From an uncultured Clostridia bacterium (lineage in GTDB: Bacteria; Bacillota; Clostridia; TANB77; CAG-508): a DNA stretch of 64,000 bases. Each line of letters starts with the position of its first letter. Position 1 is the first letter of the stretch. Under the pieces are notes generated by a model. That model was not told the origin of the DNA. It saw only the letters and a list, made by a program, of their open reading frames with translations, and made no database searches. Of this stretch, positions 8,796 to 18,326 are shown piece after piece. The stretch lies in contig CAJFII010000008.1 of NCBI GenBank assembly GCA_904381285.1, positions 1 to 64,000 of the forward strand. The letters run 5' to 3'. The translations under genes and the position numbers were made by a program.

Positions 8796-9942
8796 ATGAA
8801 AGAACAAAATAAAAAAATTGTTTCAACACAATCAAAACCATTTGATTTTGTTTTATTCATAACAGTGCTAATACTTTTAGCAATGGGTATTGTTATGGTG
8901 TTATCAGCAAGTTCTCCATCAGCTTTAGCGGAAAGTGGAAATAGTTATGCCTATGTTTCAAGGCAAGCAGTTTTTGCAGTACTTGGACTTATTTTAATGC
9001 TAATTATATCTAAAATTGATTATAGAATTTATACTAAATTTGCAAAAATTGCATACATAGGTTCATTAATAATACTTTTAATTGTTCCAATAATAGGATC
9101 ATCTACTAAAGGAGCAACAAGATGGTTAGACTTAGGATTTGTTAGATTCCAACCATCTGAAATTGCAAAAATTGCATTAATAATTTTTTATGCGGCATGG
9201 CTTACTAAAAATAAAGACAAATTAAAAACCTTAAAAACAGGTTTTATAATACCATTTTTATATCTCGCACCAATTGCTTTAATATTGGTATTTTTACAAA
9301 ACCACTTAAGTGTTACAATCATAATTGTATTAGTAATTTCAATTATGATGATAATGGCAGGAACAAAACTAAGATATTTTGTAACACTGGGAAGTGCTGG
9401 AGTAGTTGGAGGAGCAGGATTACTATTTGTGCTTGCAAAATTTACAGATAGTGGTGCATTTCGTTTGTCAAGAATTACAACATTTTTAAATCCATGGAAT
9501 GATATAAAAGGAGATGGCTGGCAAATAGTACAAAGTCTATATGCAATAGGTTCAGGAGGATTATTTGGAGCAGGATTGGGTGAAAGTAAACAAAAATTTC
9601 TATATATACCAGAACCACATAATGACTTTATATTTTCAGTGCTTGCAGAAGAGTTAGGTTTTATTGGTTGTGCAGTTGTTATAATACTATTTGCAATTTT
9701 CATATGGAGAGGATTATTAATTGCGATGCGTGCACCAGACATGTTTGGAAGTTTAGTGGCTGTTGGAATTACATCATTAATAGGGTTACAGGCAATAATG
9801 AATATAGCGGTCGTAACTTCATCTATACCTAATACTGGTATTCCACTTCCGTTCTTCAGTTATGGTGGTACATCACTCGTAATATTACTATGTGCTGTAC
9901 GGAATACTCTTAAATATTTCACGATCGTCCAAAAAAATATAA
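8796..9942 (+). CDS. ftsW: FtsW-family lipid II glycosyltransferase, C-terminus restored by +1 shift at CGG 9900
   Basis: A SEDS-family polytopic membrane protein (about 10 segments) that polymerises lipid II with its partner class B PBP. Conserved marks are FVRFQPSEIAKIALI, PEPHNDFIFSVLAEELGF and PLPFFSYGGTS. Read without shift, the frame ends at 9947 with an atypical tail (RNTLKYFTIVQKNIR). The family normally ends with G-I-L-L-N-I-S-R. That is exactly what follows if the C of CGG (9900-9902) is skipped: GGA ATA CTC TTA AAT ATT TCA CGA, ending at TAA 9940-9942, about 381 aa. The gene would pass ordinary annotation because neither frame stops early. FtsW versus SpoVE cannot be decided. Confidence 0.9.
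9900..9902 (+). other. CGG +1 recoding site in ftsW
   Basis: The 0-frame reads GTA CGG AAT. Skipping C gives GTA GGA ATA CTC and restores the family C-terminus GILLNISR. Confidence 0.7.
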
Positions 9943-9969
9943 GGTAAAATTTAAGATAGGAGTGTACAT

Positions 9970-11076
9970 ATGAAAGTTATAGTAGCAGCAGCAGGAACGG
10001 CAGGACATATAAATCCAGCCATAGCGATTGCTAATAAAATAAAAAAAGAAAATCCAAATTCAGAAATTATATTTTTAGGAACTTCTAGAGGATTAGAAAA
10101 TGATTTAGTTCCAAGAGCAGGATATAGTTTAAAAACAATTGAGGCTTATGGGTTAAGTAAAAATATAAGTTTACAAAGTATAAAAAATAATATAAGAACT
10201 TTAAAAGGAGTAAGTCAAGCAAAAAAAATTGTAAAAGAATTTTTGCCAGATATTGTAATAGGTACAGGTGGGTATATTTGTGGGGCAGCAATTCTTGCAG
10301 CAAAAAAATATAAAATACCAACACTTTTACATGAAAGTAATGCTTTTCCGGGAAAGGCAGTAAAGATGCTTTCAAAAAAGGTAGATACAATATTAATTAG
10401 TTTTGAAGAAGCAAGGAAAAATTTACCTAATGCAAAAAATATTGTACTTACAGGAACACCAACTAAAATAAAAAACTTGAACTTAAATAAGACTCAAAAA
10501 AATGAAATATTAAGAAAAATGGGATTAAAACAAGATAAACCTACTGTACTAATTTTCGGTGGAAGCCAAGGAGCAAAAGCAATTAATGATGTAATTGTAG
10601 AAATAATAAATAAAAAAATGTATAAAAATTATCAAATAATTTGGGCTCCCGGACCAATTCAATTTGATATAGTTAAAAGACATATAAAGAATATGTCCAA
10701 ACTAAAAGATGTAAAAATAGTGCCATATATATATAATATGGAGGAAGTTATGAATGCATGTGACTTGGTTATAGCAAGAAGTGGAGCAATGACTATAACA
10801 GAGGTATCTATAGTAGGAAAACCAAGTATATTTATACCATTACCACATGTAAGCAATAATCATCAGGAATATAATGCAAAAGTATTAGAAAATGTGGGAG
10901 CAGCAAAAATTATATTAAATAAGGATTTAACACCAGAGTTATTAAATAAAGAAATAGAACAAATAATAAGTGATGAAAAAAATATAATTACAATGGGAGA
11001 AAATGCAAAAAAAATTGCAGTAAATAATGTGGAAGATAAAATATATAAAGAAATTGAAAAATTAGTAAAAAAATAA
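9970..11076 (+). CDS. murG: UDP-GlcNAc transferase MurG (lipid II synthase)
   Basis: A 368-aa GT-B glycosyltransferase that adds GlcNAc to lipid I at the inner face of the membrane, the step after MraY. The N-terminal glycine-rich loop is GTAGHINPA (about 9-17), the second is GTGGYICGAA (about 98-107). The C-terminal UDP-GlcNAc site shows IFGGSQGAKAIN and the RSGAMTITE segment. ATG start with TAGGAG upstream. It is the last gene of the cluster, followed by a terminator. Confidence 0.96.
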   Translation: MKVIVAAAGTAGHINPAIAIANKIKKENPNSEIIFLGTSRGLENDLVPRAGYSLKTIEAYGLSKNISLQSIKNNIRTLKGVSQAKKIVKEFLPDIVIGTGGYICGAAILAAKKYKIPTLLHESNAFPGKAVKMLSKKVDTILISFEEARKNLPNAKNIVLTGTPTKIKNLNLNKTQKNEILRKMGLKQDKPTVLIFGGSQGAKAINDVIVEIINKKMYKNYQIIWAPGPIQFDIVKRHIKNMSKLKDVKIVPYIYNMEEVMNACDLVIARSGAMTITEVSIVGKPSIFIPLPHVSNNHQEYNAKVLENVGAAKIILNKDLTPELLNKEIEQIISDEKNIITMGENAKKIAVNNVEDKIYKEIEKLVKK

Positions 11077-11080
11077 GACA

Positions 11081-11108
11081 AAAAAACTCAGAAAATCTGA
11101 GTTTTTAT
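11081..11108 (+). terminator. Terminator after murG
   Basis: The stem AAACTCAGA/TCTGAGTTT with an AAA loop and T run immediately follows the murG stop codon. Confidence 0.85.
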
Positions 11109-11151
11109 TTTACGTACTATATAAAATTCACACATTTTTCATAAAGAATGC

Positions 11152-11180
11152 TTGCAAAATAGAGTAATATGGTTTATAGT
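11152..11180 (+). promoter_or_regulatory. topA promoter
   Basis: TTGCAA (11152-11157), 17-bp spacer, TATAGT (11175-11180), 34 bases before the topA start. Confidence 0.6.
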
Positions 11181-11213
11181 ATTCTAATATAAACAAAAGT
11201 AAAGGAGAAACTT

Positions 11214-13283
11214 ATGGCAGATAGATTAATTATAGTTGAATCACCTGCAAAGGCAAATACTATTAAAAAATTTTTAGGAGGAAGTACAAAAGTAGTTGCA
11301 TCCATGGGGCACATAAGAGATCTTCCTAAATCTAAATTAGGTGTTGATGTAGAACATGATTTTGAACCACAATATATAAATATTAGAGGAAAAGGAGATT
11401 TAATAAAATCATTAAAAAAAGAAGCTGCATCAGCAAAAAAAGTATTTCTTGCAACTGACCCTGACCGTGAGGGAGAAGCAATTGCTTGGCATTTAGCTCA
11501 TATATTAAACATAGATGAAAAAGCAGATGTCAGAGTAACTTTTAATGAAATAACTAAAGGAGCTGTACAAGAAGCTATTAAAAAACCAAGAAAAATTGAT
11601 ATGAATTTAACAGATGCACAACAAGCTAGACGTGTATTAGATAGAATTGTAGGATACAAAATGAGTCCTGTTTTATGGAAAAAAGTAAGACGTGGGTTAT
11701 CAGCAGGAAGAGTGCAATCTGTTGCTGTAAAATTAATTGTTGATAGGGAAGAAGAAATAGAAAATTTTATACCTGAAGAATATTGGAACATATATGCAAT
11801 ATTGTTAGATGATAAAACAAATAAAACATTTGAAGCGAAATTCTATGGTAAAAATAATAAAAAAATAGAACTTCATAAAAAAGAAGAAGTAGATGAAATA
11901 ATAAAAGAAATTGAAAAAGCAAAATATATTATAAAAGAAGTTAAAAAAGGAGAAAGAAAAAGAACTCCTGCACCACCATTTACAACAAGTACAATGCAAC
12001 AAGAAGCATCAAGAAAATTAGGTTTTACATTAAAGAAAACGATGAGTGTTGCTCAAGGTCTTTATGAAGGTGTTAAAATACCAGAAAAAGGAACAGTAGG
12101 TCTTATTACATACATGAGAACAGATTCAACAAGAATTTCAGAAGTAGCAAGAGCTGCTGCAAAAACACAAATACTTAAAACTTATGGAGAAGAATATTAT
12201 GATAATAGGTATTATAGAACAAAAACAGATGCACAAGATGCGCATGAAGCTATAAGACCAACATATGTAGATATAAATCCAGAAGAAATTAAAGATGCAT
12301 TAACAAATGACCAATACAAATTATATAAATTAATATATAACAGATTTATAGCAAGCCAAATGTCGGCAGCTGTTTATGATACATTATCTGTAACAATTGA
12401 TGCAAATGATTATACCTTTAAAGCAAGTGGACAAAATTTAAAATTTAAAGGTTTTATGGTATTATATGTAGAAGGTCAAGACGAAAAAGAGGAAGAAGAA
12501 AATACAAAAATACCAGATTTACAGGAAAATCAAATTGTTATAAAACAAAAATTAGAATCAAAACAAAGCTTTACAGAGCCACCACCACGTTATACAGAAG
12601 CAAGTTTAGTAAAAGCATTAGAAGAAAAAGGAATTGGTAGACCAAGTACGTATTCTCCAACAATTACAACTATATTAGAAAGAAGATATATAGAAAAAAT
12701 ACAAAAACAACTTGCTCCAACAGAACTTGGAAAGGTTGTAAATAAATTATTAACAGAGAATTTTTCAGATATAGTAAATGTAGAATTTACAGCAAACATG
12801 GAAAATGAATTTGACAAAATTGCAGAAGGAAAAGAAAATTGGAAAAAAGTAATTGAAGAATTTTATGGACCATTTGAAAAAGAGGTAGAAAAAGTAGAAA
12901 AAGAGCTAGAACATGTTGAGCTAGTTGAAGAAGTATCAGATGTACCTTGTGAAAAATGTGGTAGAATGATGGTTATAAAATATGGCAGATATGGAAAGTT
13001 CTTAGCATGTCCAGGATATCCTGAATGTAAAAATGCAAAACCATTTGTAGAAACCATAGATGTTCCATGTCCAAAATGTGGTGCAAAAGTACAAGTAAGA
13101 AAAACGAAAAGGAAAAGAAATTACTATATATGTGAAAACAATCCAAAGAGTTGTGATTATATTTCATGGAATAAACCTAAAAAAGGCGAAAAATATGTTG
13201 AAAATGAAAAAGTAGATATAGAGGAAAAAGAGGTTAAAAAAACCAAAAGAAAGAAAAAAACTACAAAGACGGCTAAGAAATAG
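11214..13283 (+). CDS. topA: DNA topoisomerase I
   Basis: A 689-aa type IA topoisomerase that relaxes negative supercoils. The TOPRIM domain starts IVESPAKANTIKKFLGG (about 6-22) and has the metal-binding DPDREGEAIAWHL (about 82-94). The catalytic tyrosine is in GLITYMRTDSTR (about 297-308). The C-terminus has two zinc-ribbon modules (CEKCGRMM...CPGYPEC and CPKCGAKV...CENNPKSC) and a long Lys-rich tail. ATG start after AAAGGAG, behind its own promoter. Length and domains are normal. Confidence 0.97.
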   Translation: MADRLIIVESPAKANTIKKFLGGSTKVVASMGHIRDLPKSKLGVDVEHDFEPQYINIRGKGDLIKSLKKEAASAKKVFLATDPDREGEAIAWHLAHILNIDEKADVRVTFNEITKGAVQEAIKKPRKIDMNLTDAQQARRVLDRIVGYKMSPVLWKKVRRGLSAGRVQSVAVKLIVDREEEIENFIPEEYWNIYAILLDDKTNKTFEAKFYGKNNKKIELHKKEEVDEIIKEIEKAKYIIKEVKKGERKRTPAPPFTTSTMQQEASRKLGFTLKKTMSVAQGLYEGVKIPEKGTVGLITYMRTDSTRISEVARAAAKTQILKTYGEEYYDNRYYRTKTDAQDAHEAIRPTYVDINPEEIKDALTNDQYKLYKLIYNRFIASQMSAAVYDTLSVTIDANDYTFKASGQNLKFKGFMVLYVEGQDEKEEEENTKIPDLQENQIVIKQKLESKQSFTEPPPRYTEASLVKALEEKGIGRPSTYSPTITTILERRYIEKIQKQLAPTELGKVVNKLLTENFSDIVNVEFTANMENEFDKIAEGKENWKKVIEEFYGPFEKEVEKVEKELEHVELVEEVSDVPCEKCGRMMVIKYGRYGKFLACPGYPECKNAKPFVETIDVPCPKCGAKVQVRKTKRKRNYYICENNPKSCDYISWNKPKKGEKYVENEKVDIEEKEVKKTKRKKKTTKTAKK

Positions 13284-13332
13284 GATTGCCTTCAAAAACA
13301 TATTTGCAAAAATAGCTAGATGAATAAATTAT

Positions 13333-13366
13333 AAAAACTATTCTCAAAAAAAGAGAGTAGTTTTTT
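13333..13366 (+). terminator. Terminator after topA
   Basis: AAAACTATTCTC/GAGAGTAGTTTT stem followed by a T run, 50 bases after the topA stop. Confidence 0.8.
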
Positions 13367-13434
13367 GTTAAGTTTTCTTTCCAAAACTTTTAAAATATGA
13401 TATAATAATTAATCATATTTTAAAGGAGACTAAT

Positions 13435-16400
13435 ATGTTTATTAATCAAACAGTAACAAAAGAGTTATACAATGAAGCGGGAAGTGATAGATTAGACAAG
13501 GCAAAAACATATGTTGCTCAAAAAAGAGTGGCAATACAAACAATTCATTATGAAAATATGAATAACTTTAGTGTAACAAGTTTAGTTAATGGAAATTATG
13601 ATAAATATAGAGTGAGTATAGAAGTAAAAAATGGAGAATTAGACACACTTACTTGTGAATGTGAAGATTACCATATACATTATGGAGCATGTAAGCACAT
13701 TGTTGCAACAATGCTTGAAATAGATGGAAATCCTAAATATAATGATGATAGATATAAAGTAAGAGCAAGAGAAAAGTATACAGAATACGCGGATTTAATA
13801 AATACATTTTATGATGAAGAAATGAAACTAATTGATGAACCAGAGGAGAAATCTGTATCATTAGATAGAAATGTTAGACTTGTACCTAAAATTATATTTG
13901 ATAAATATTCAGAAGAAATGAAAGTAGAATTTAAAATAGGTACAAAAAAGCAAATGTATAAATTAAGGGACTTAGTAGAATTCTATGATAATATGATTAA
14001 TAAAACAAAGTATAAATATGGAACAAAATTAAATATAGTACATGAAAAAGAAACATTTTCCGAGGAAGATATACCACTATTAGACTTTGTTTTAAGACAT
14101 GCAGAAACAATAAAATATGTTAATAATAATTCAAATAGTATTTATAGATATTATGGTAAAGTCATGAATACAGGAAGTATTGTTTTAAGTAACACAGCAC
14201 TTGATGAGATTTTTGAAATTTTAAAAAATAAAACAGTTACTATGGAAAAAGATTATGAATCAAGTCAAATAGAATTAGTTGATGCACCACCAGATATAAA
14301 ATTTGAACTAGAAAAAATAAATGATAAAGAATATAAATTAATATGTAATATTGATACATATAATACTTATGAAATAGTACAGGGAAAATCATATACATAT
14401 TTTTTAATGGGTAATAAGCTATATAAATGTAGTAAAGAATATAATAATACGACATTAAAATTACTAGAAGTGTTTAGAAGAAATTTTACAAGAGAAATAA
14501 AATTTAATAAAGAACAAATGCCAAATTTCTTTTCAATAGTGCTTCCTAAAGTTAAAAAAAGTATACTACTAGATACACTAGAACCAGAAGAGGTAGAAAA
14601 ATATATGCCACAAAGGTTAGGTGTAAAAGTATTTTTAGAATTTAATGAAAAAAACTATATTATAGCAAAAGTAGTATTTTGCTATGGAGAAAAAGAATTT
14701 AATCCATTAAAAGAAAATCCTGTAATTCCAAGAAGTGTAATGGAAGAAGCGGAAAGTCTTAATATATTTAGAAAAACAGGATTTATGTTAGATAAGAAAA
14801 ATTCGGATTTTGTTTTGGCAGATGATGATAAAATATATGATTTCTTATCCAATGACATTAATGAATATATGCAAAAGTTTGAAGTACTTGCAACAGATGA
14901 TTTTAATCAAAGACAAATTAAAAGACCTAAAATTTCATCATTAGGTGTAAAAATAGAAAATAATTTATTAAATATAAATTTAGATGAATTTAATTTTGAT
15001 AAAAAAGAATTAAATGAAATTTTATCAAAATATAAATTGAAGAAAAAATATCATAGACTAAAGAATGGAGAATTTGTATCTTTAGAAGAAAATCAAGATA
15101 TAGAATTTTTAGAGAGTTTAATGGAAGGAACGCAAATAAGTTATAAAGAGCTTGAAAGTGGTAATATAAAGTTACCAATGTATCGTTCACTTTACTTAGA
15201 TAGACTTATTAAGAAATTTGAAAATAAAGAGATACAAAAGGATTCAAAATATAAAGGAATCATAAATGATATTGAAGATAAAACAGATACACAAAACCTT
15301 GTTATACCAAAAAGTTTAAATAAAACCTTAAGACAATACCAAAAAATAGGATTTAAATGGCTAGAAACATTGGATAGATATCAATTCGGAGGAATACTTG
15401 CAGATGATATGGGGCTTGGAAAAACAATCCAAATTATAGCAATTATTTTGGCATATAAAGAAAAATGTAAAGAAGATAAAAAGCCTGTAATGGTAGTATG
15501 CCCAAGTTCTCTTAGCTTAAATTGGAAAACAGAAATAGAAAAGTTTGCAAGTAATATAAATTCAATGGTTATAGGTGGAAATGTAACTGTAAGAAAACAA
15601 CAAATAAAAAGTATACCAAAATATGATGTAGTAATAACTTCATATGATTTATTAAAAAGAGATATAGAAATATATAATGAATTTAATTATGAATTTAGGT
15701 ATGTAATAGCAGATGAAGCACAATATATGAAAAATAGTAATACACAAAATGCAAAATCAATAAAGCAAATAAATGCTGTAACAAAATTTGCTTTAACAGG
15801 TACACCTATAGAAAATTCTTTATCTGAGTTATGGTCTATTTTTGATTTCTTAATGCCAGGTTATCTATTTTCATATAAGAAATTTAAAGAAAATTTTGAA
15901 ATACCAATTGTAAAACAAGAAGACACTAAGACTATGGACAAATTAAGAATGTTAATAGAACCATTTGTATTAAGAAGAACAAAAAAACAAGTATTAACAG
16001 AACTTCCAGATAAGACAGTTACTGTTTTAAATAATGAAATGAATGATGAACAACAAAAAATTTATTTATCGTATTTAGCAGAAGCAAAGTCTGAATTAAA
16101 TGAACAAATAAAAGAAAATGGATTTGAAAAAAGCCAAATGCAAATATTATCTGCATTAACAAGATTAAGACAAATTTGTTGCCATCCAAGTCTATTTTTA
16201 GATAATTATAAAGGAGAATCAAGCAAACTTAATCAATGTATAGAAATTATTAAGGATGCTATATCAAGTGGTCATAAAATATTACTATTTTCTACATACA
16301 CATCTATGTTTGATATAATAGAAAAAGAGCTTAAAAAAGAAAAAATAGAGTACTTTAAGTTAACAGGTCAAACAAAAGTAGATAAAAGAATTGAATTAGT

Positions 16401-16731
16401 AGATGAGTTTAATAAAAATCCAGATATAAAAATATTTTTAATATCATTAAAAGCAGGAGGAACAGGACTAAATTTAACTGGAGCTGATATGGTAATTCAT
16501 TATGATCCATGGTGGAATTTAGCAGCAGAAAATCAAGCAACAGATAGAGCATATAGAATTGGACAAAAAAATAGTGTACAAGTATTTAAATTAATTACTA
16601 AAAATTCGATAGAAGAAAAAATCTATGAGTTACAAGAAAGAAAAGCAAAATTAATAGATAATGTTTTAGATACCAAAACATCATTTATTAGTAAACTTTC
16701 TAAAGAAGATATTATGAAATTGTTTGAATAA
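13435..16731 (+). CDS. SNF2-family DEAD/DEAH-type helicase with SWIM zinc finger
   Basis: A 1098-aa protein. A SWIM-type zinc site near the N-terminus has the pattern CxC...CxH (LTCECEDYHIHYGACKHIV, about 65-83). An approximately 500-residue middle region corresponds to the bacterial SNF2-associated domain. The Swi2/Snf2 ATPase core follows: Walker A DDMGLGKT (about 656-663), Walker B DEAQ, and motif VI ATDRAYRIGQ near 1040. Such proteins remodel or translocate on double-stranded DNA; the client here is unknown. ATG start at 13435 after AAAGGAG; its own promoter region has TATAAT near 13399. trmFO follows after 31 bases, suggesting cotranscription. Confidence 0.92.
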   Translation: MFINQTVTKELYNEAGSDRLDKAKTYVAQKRVAIQTIHYENMNNFSVTSLVNGNYDKYRVSIEVKNGELDTLTCECEDYHIHYGACKHIVATMLEIDGNPKYNDDRYKVRAREKYTEYADLINTFYDEEMKLIDEPEEKSVSLDRNVRLVPKIIFDKYSEEMKVEFKIGTKKQMYKLRDLVEFYDNMINKTKYKYGTKLNIVHEKETFSEEDIPLLDFVLRHAETIKYVNNNSNSIYRYYGKVMNTGSIVLSNTALDEIFEILKNKTVTMEKDYESSQIELVDAPPDIKFELEKINDKEYKLICNIDTYNTYEIVQGKSYTYFLMGNKLYKCSKEYNNTTLKLLEVFRRNFTREIKFNKEQMPNFFSIVLPKVKKSILLDTLEPEEVEKYMPQRLGVKVFLEFNEKNYIIAKVVFCYGEKEFNPLKENPVIPRSVMEEAESLNIFRKTGFMLDKKNSDFVLADDDKIYDFLSNDINEYMQKFEVLATDDFNQRQIKRPKISSLGVKIENNLLNINLDEFNFDKKELNEILSKYKLKKKYHRLKNGEFVSLEENQDIEFLESLMEGTQISYKELESGNIKLPMYRSLYLDRLIKKFENKEIQKDSKYKGIINDIEDKTDTQNLVIPKSLNKTLRQYQKIGFKWLETLDRYQFGGILADDMGLGKTIQIIAIILAYKEKCKEDKKPVMVVCPSSLSLNWKTEIEKFASNINSMVIGGNVTVRKQQIKSIPKYDVVITSYDLLKRDIEIYNEFNYEFRYVIADEAQYMKNSNTQNAKSIKQINAVTKFALTGTPIENSLSELWSIFDFLMPGYLFSYKKFKENFEIPIVKQEDTKTMDKLRMLIEPFVLRRTKKQVLTELPDKTVTVLNNEMNDEQQKIYLSYLAEAKSELNEQIKENGFEKSQMQILSALTRLRQICCHPSLFLDNYKGESSKLNQCIEIIKDAISSGHKILLFSTYTSMFDIIEKELKKEKIEYFKLTGQTKVDKRIELVDEFNKNPDIKIFLISLKAGGTGLNLTGADMVIHYDPWWNLAAENQATDRAYRIGQKNSVQVFKLITKNSIEEKIYELQERKAKLIDNVLDTKTSFISKLSKEDIMKLFE

Positions 16732-16762
16732 AAATGTGTGAAACTATTAAAGAGGTAAAAGT

Positions 16763-18164
16763 ATGAAAGATTATATAACTATAATAGGCGGAGGACTTGC
16801 TGGATGCGAAGCGGCTTATCAAATAGCTAAAAAAGGAATAAAAGTGAAATTATATGAGATGAAACCAATTAAGTTTTCACCAGCACACTCAAATGAAAAT
16901 TTAGCAGAAATAGTATGTAGCAATTCATTTAAATCAAATTTGCACACAAATGCATGTGGCTTACTAAAGGAAGAACTAAGATTACTTGATTCACTACTTA
17001 TAAAGTGTGCAGATAAGACTAGTGTTCCAGCAGGCCAAGCTCTTGCTGTAGATAGAGATGAATTTTCAAAATTAGTAACAAAAGAAATAAAAGAAAATAA
17101 TAATATAGAAATAATTAACGAAGAAGTTGGAAATAACAAAAATACGATAGAGGAAATGTCTAAAGATGGAATAGTAATTATTGCAACTGGTCCACTAACT
17201 AGTGAAGGTTTAGCAAACCAAATAAGTAAATTTACAGGACAAGATAGACTATATTTTTATGATGCAGCTGCTCCAATTGTAACAAAAGAAAGTATAGACA
17301 TGAATATTGCTTTTTGGGGAGATAGATATAAACAAGAAAGACAAAAAGAAGAAAGCGTAGAAGACTGGAAAAATAGAATAGAAAATGAAAAAGAAGAACA
17401 AAATTATATTAATCTTCCTATGAATAAAGAAGAATATGAAAACTTTTGGAATAATTTAATAAATGCAGAAGTAGTAACATTACATGAATTTGAAAAAAGA
17501 GAAATATTTGAAGGTTGTATGCCAATAGAGATTATGGCAAAAAGAGGAATAGACACATTAAGGTTTGGTCCACTAAAACCAGTTGGATTTACAGATCCAA
17601 GAACAGGCAAAAGACCATATGCATTAGTGCAATTAAGACAAGATGATACAAATGCAACAATATTTAACTTAGTTGGTTTCCAAACAAATTTAAAATTTGG
17701 AGAACAAAAGAGGGTATTTAGTATGATACCAGGATTACAAAATGCTGAATTTGTAAAATATGGAGTCATGCATAGAAATACATATATTAATTCTACAGAA
17801 TTATTAGACCAAACATATAATTTAAAATTAAATAATAACATATATTTTGCTGGTCAAATAACTGGAGTAGAAGGATATGTAGAATCGATATCATCACGGT
17901 CTGGTTGCAGCATTAAATGCAATAAAAGATTTTGAGAATAAAGATGAACAACATTTAAGTCATAGAATTATATTCCCAGAGGATACAATAATAGGAAGTT
18001 TAGCAAAATACATTTCTACTCCTAATTCTAAATTTCAACCAATGAATGCAAATTTTGGAATATTACCTAAATTAGATGAAAAAATAAAAGACAAAAAAGA
18101 AAGATATAAAACACTTGCAGATAGAGCAATTGAAGAATTAAAAAACAGTATAAAATGTTTATAA
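16763..18164 (+). CDS. trmFO: tRNA (uracil-54-C5) methyltransferase TrmFO, needs +1 shift at CGG 17897
   Basis: TrmFO is the folate- and FAD-dependent enzyme forming ribothymidine-54 in tRNA. The N-terminus has the FAD loop [21 protein letters not shown] and the invariant [12 protein letters not shown] and [11 protein letters not shown] segments follow. The unshifted frame stops at 17935 after [12 protein letters not shown]. Dropping the C of CGG (17897-17899) gives [15 protein letters not shown] and the rest of the family C-terminus ([20 protein letters not shown]) to TAA at 18162-18164, 466 aa, the usual length. Otherwise the gene looks intact. Confidence 0.9.
17897..17899 (+). other. CGG +1 recoding site in trmFO
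   Basis: The 0-frame reads TCA CGG TCT and stops 11 codons later. Skipping C gives TCA GGT CTG GTT, the Ser-Gly of the conserved ESISSG motif. Confidence 0.75.
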
Positions 18165-18243
18165 TACTAAATATTACAAATATTACCCAAATATTGCATT
18201 AGTATTAAATTTTTGAAAAAAACATTAAATTTACATAAAGTAC

Positions 18244-18273
18244 TTGCAAAAAGGTTTACCTGTATGATAAAAT
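18244..18273 (+). promoter_or_regulatory. Promoter upstream of the first coiled-coil gene
   Basis: TTGCAA (18244-18249), 18-bp spacer, TAAAAT (18268-18273). Confidence 0.5.
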
Positions 18274-18326
18274 ATACATAAGCATGTTTTATTTTGTATT
18301 AAGTAAAATTGAAAGGAGAAAATAAA

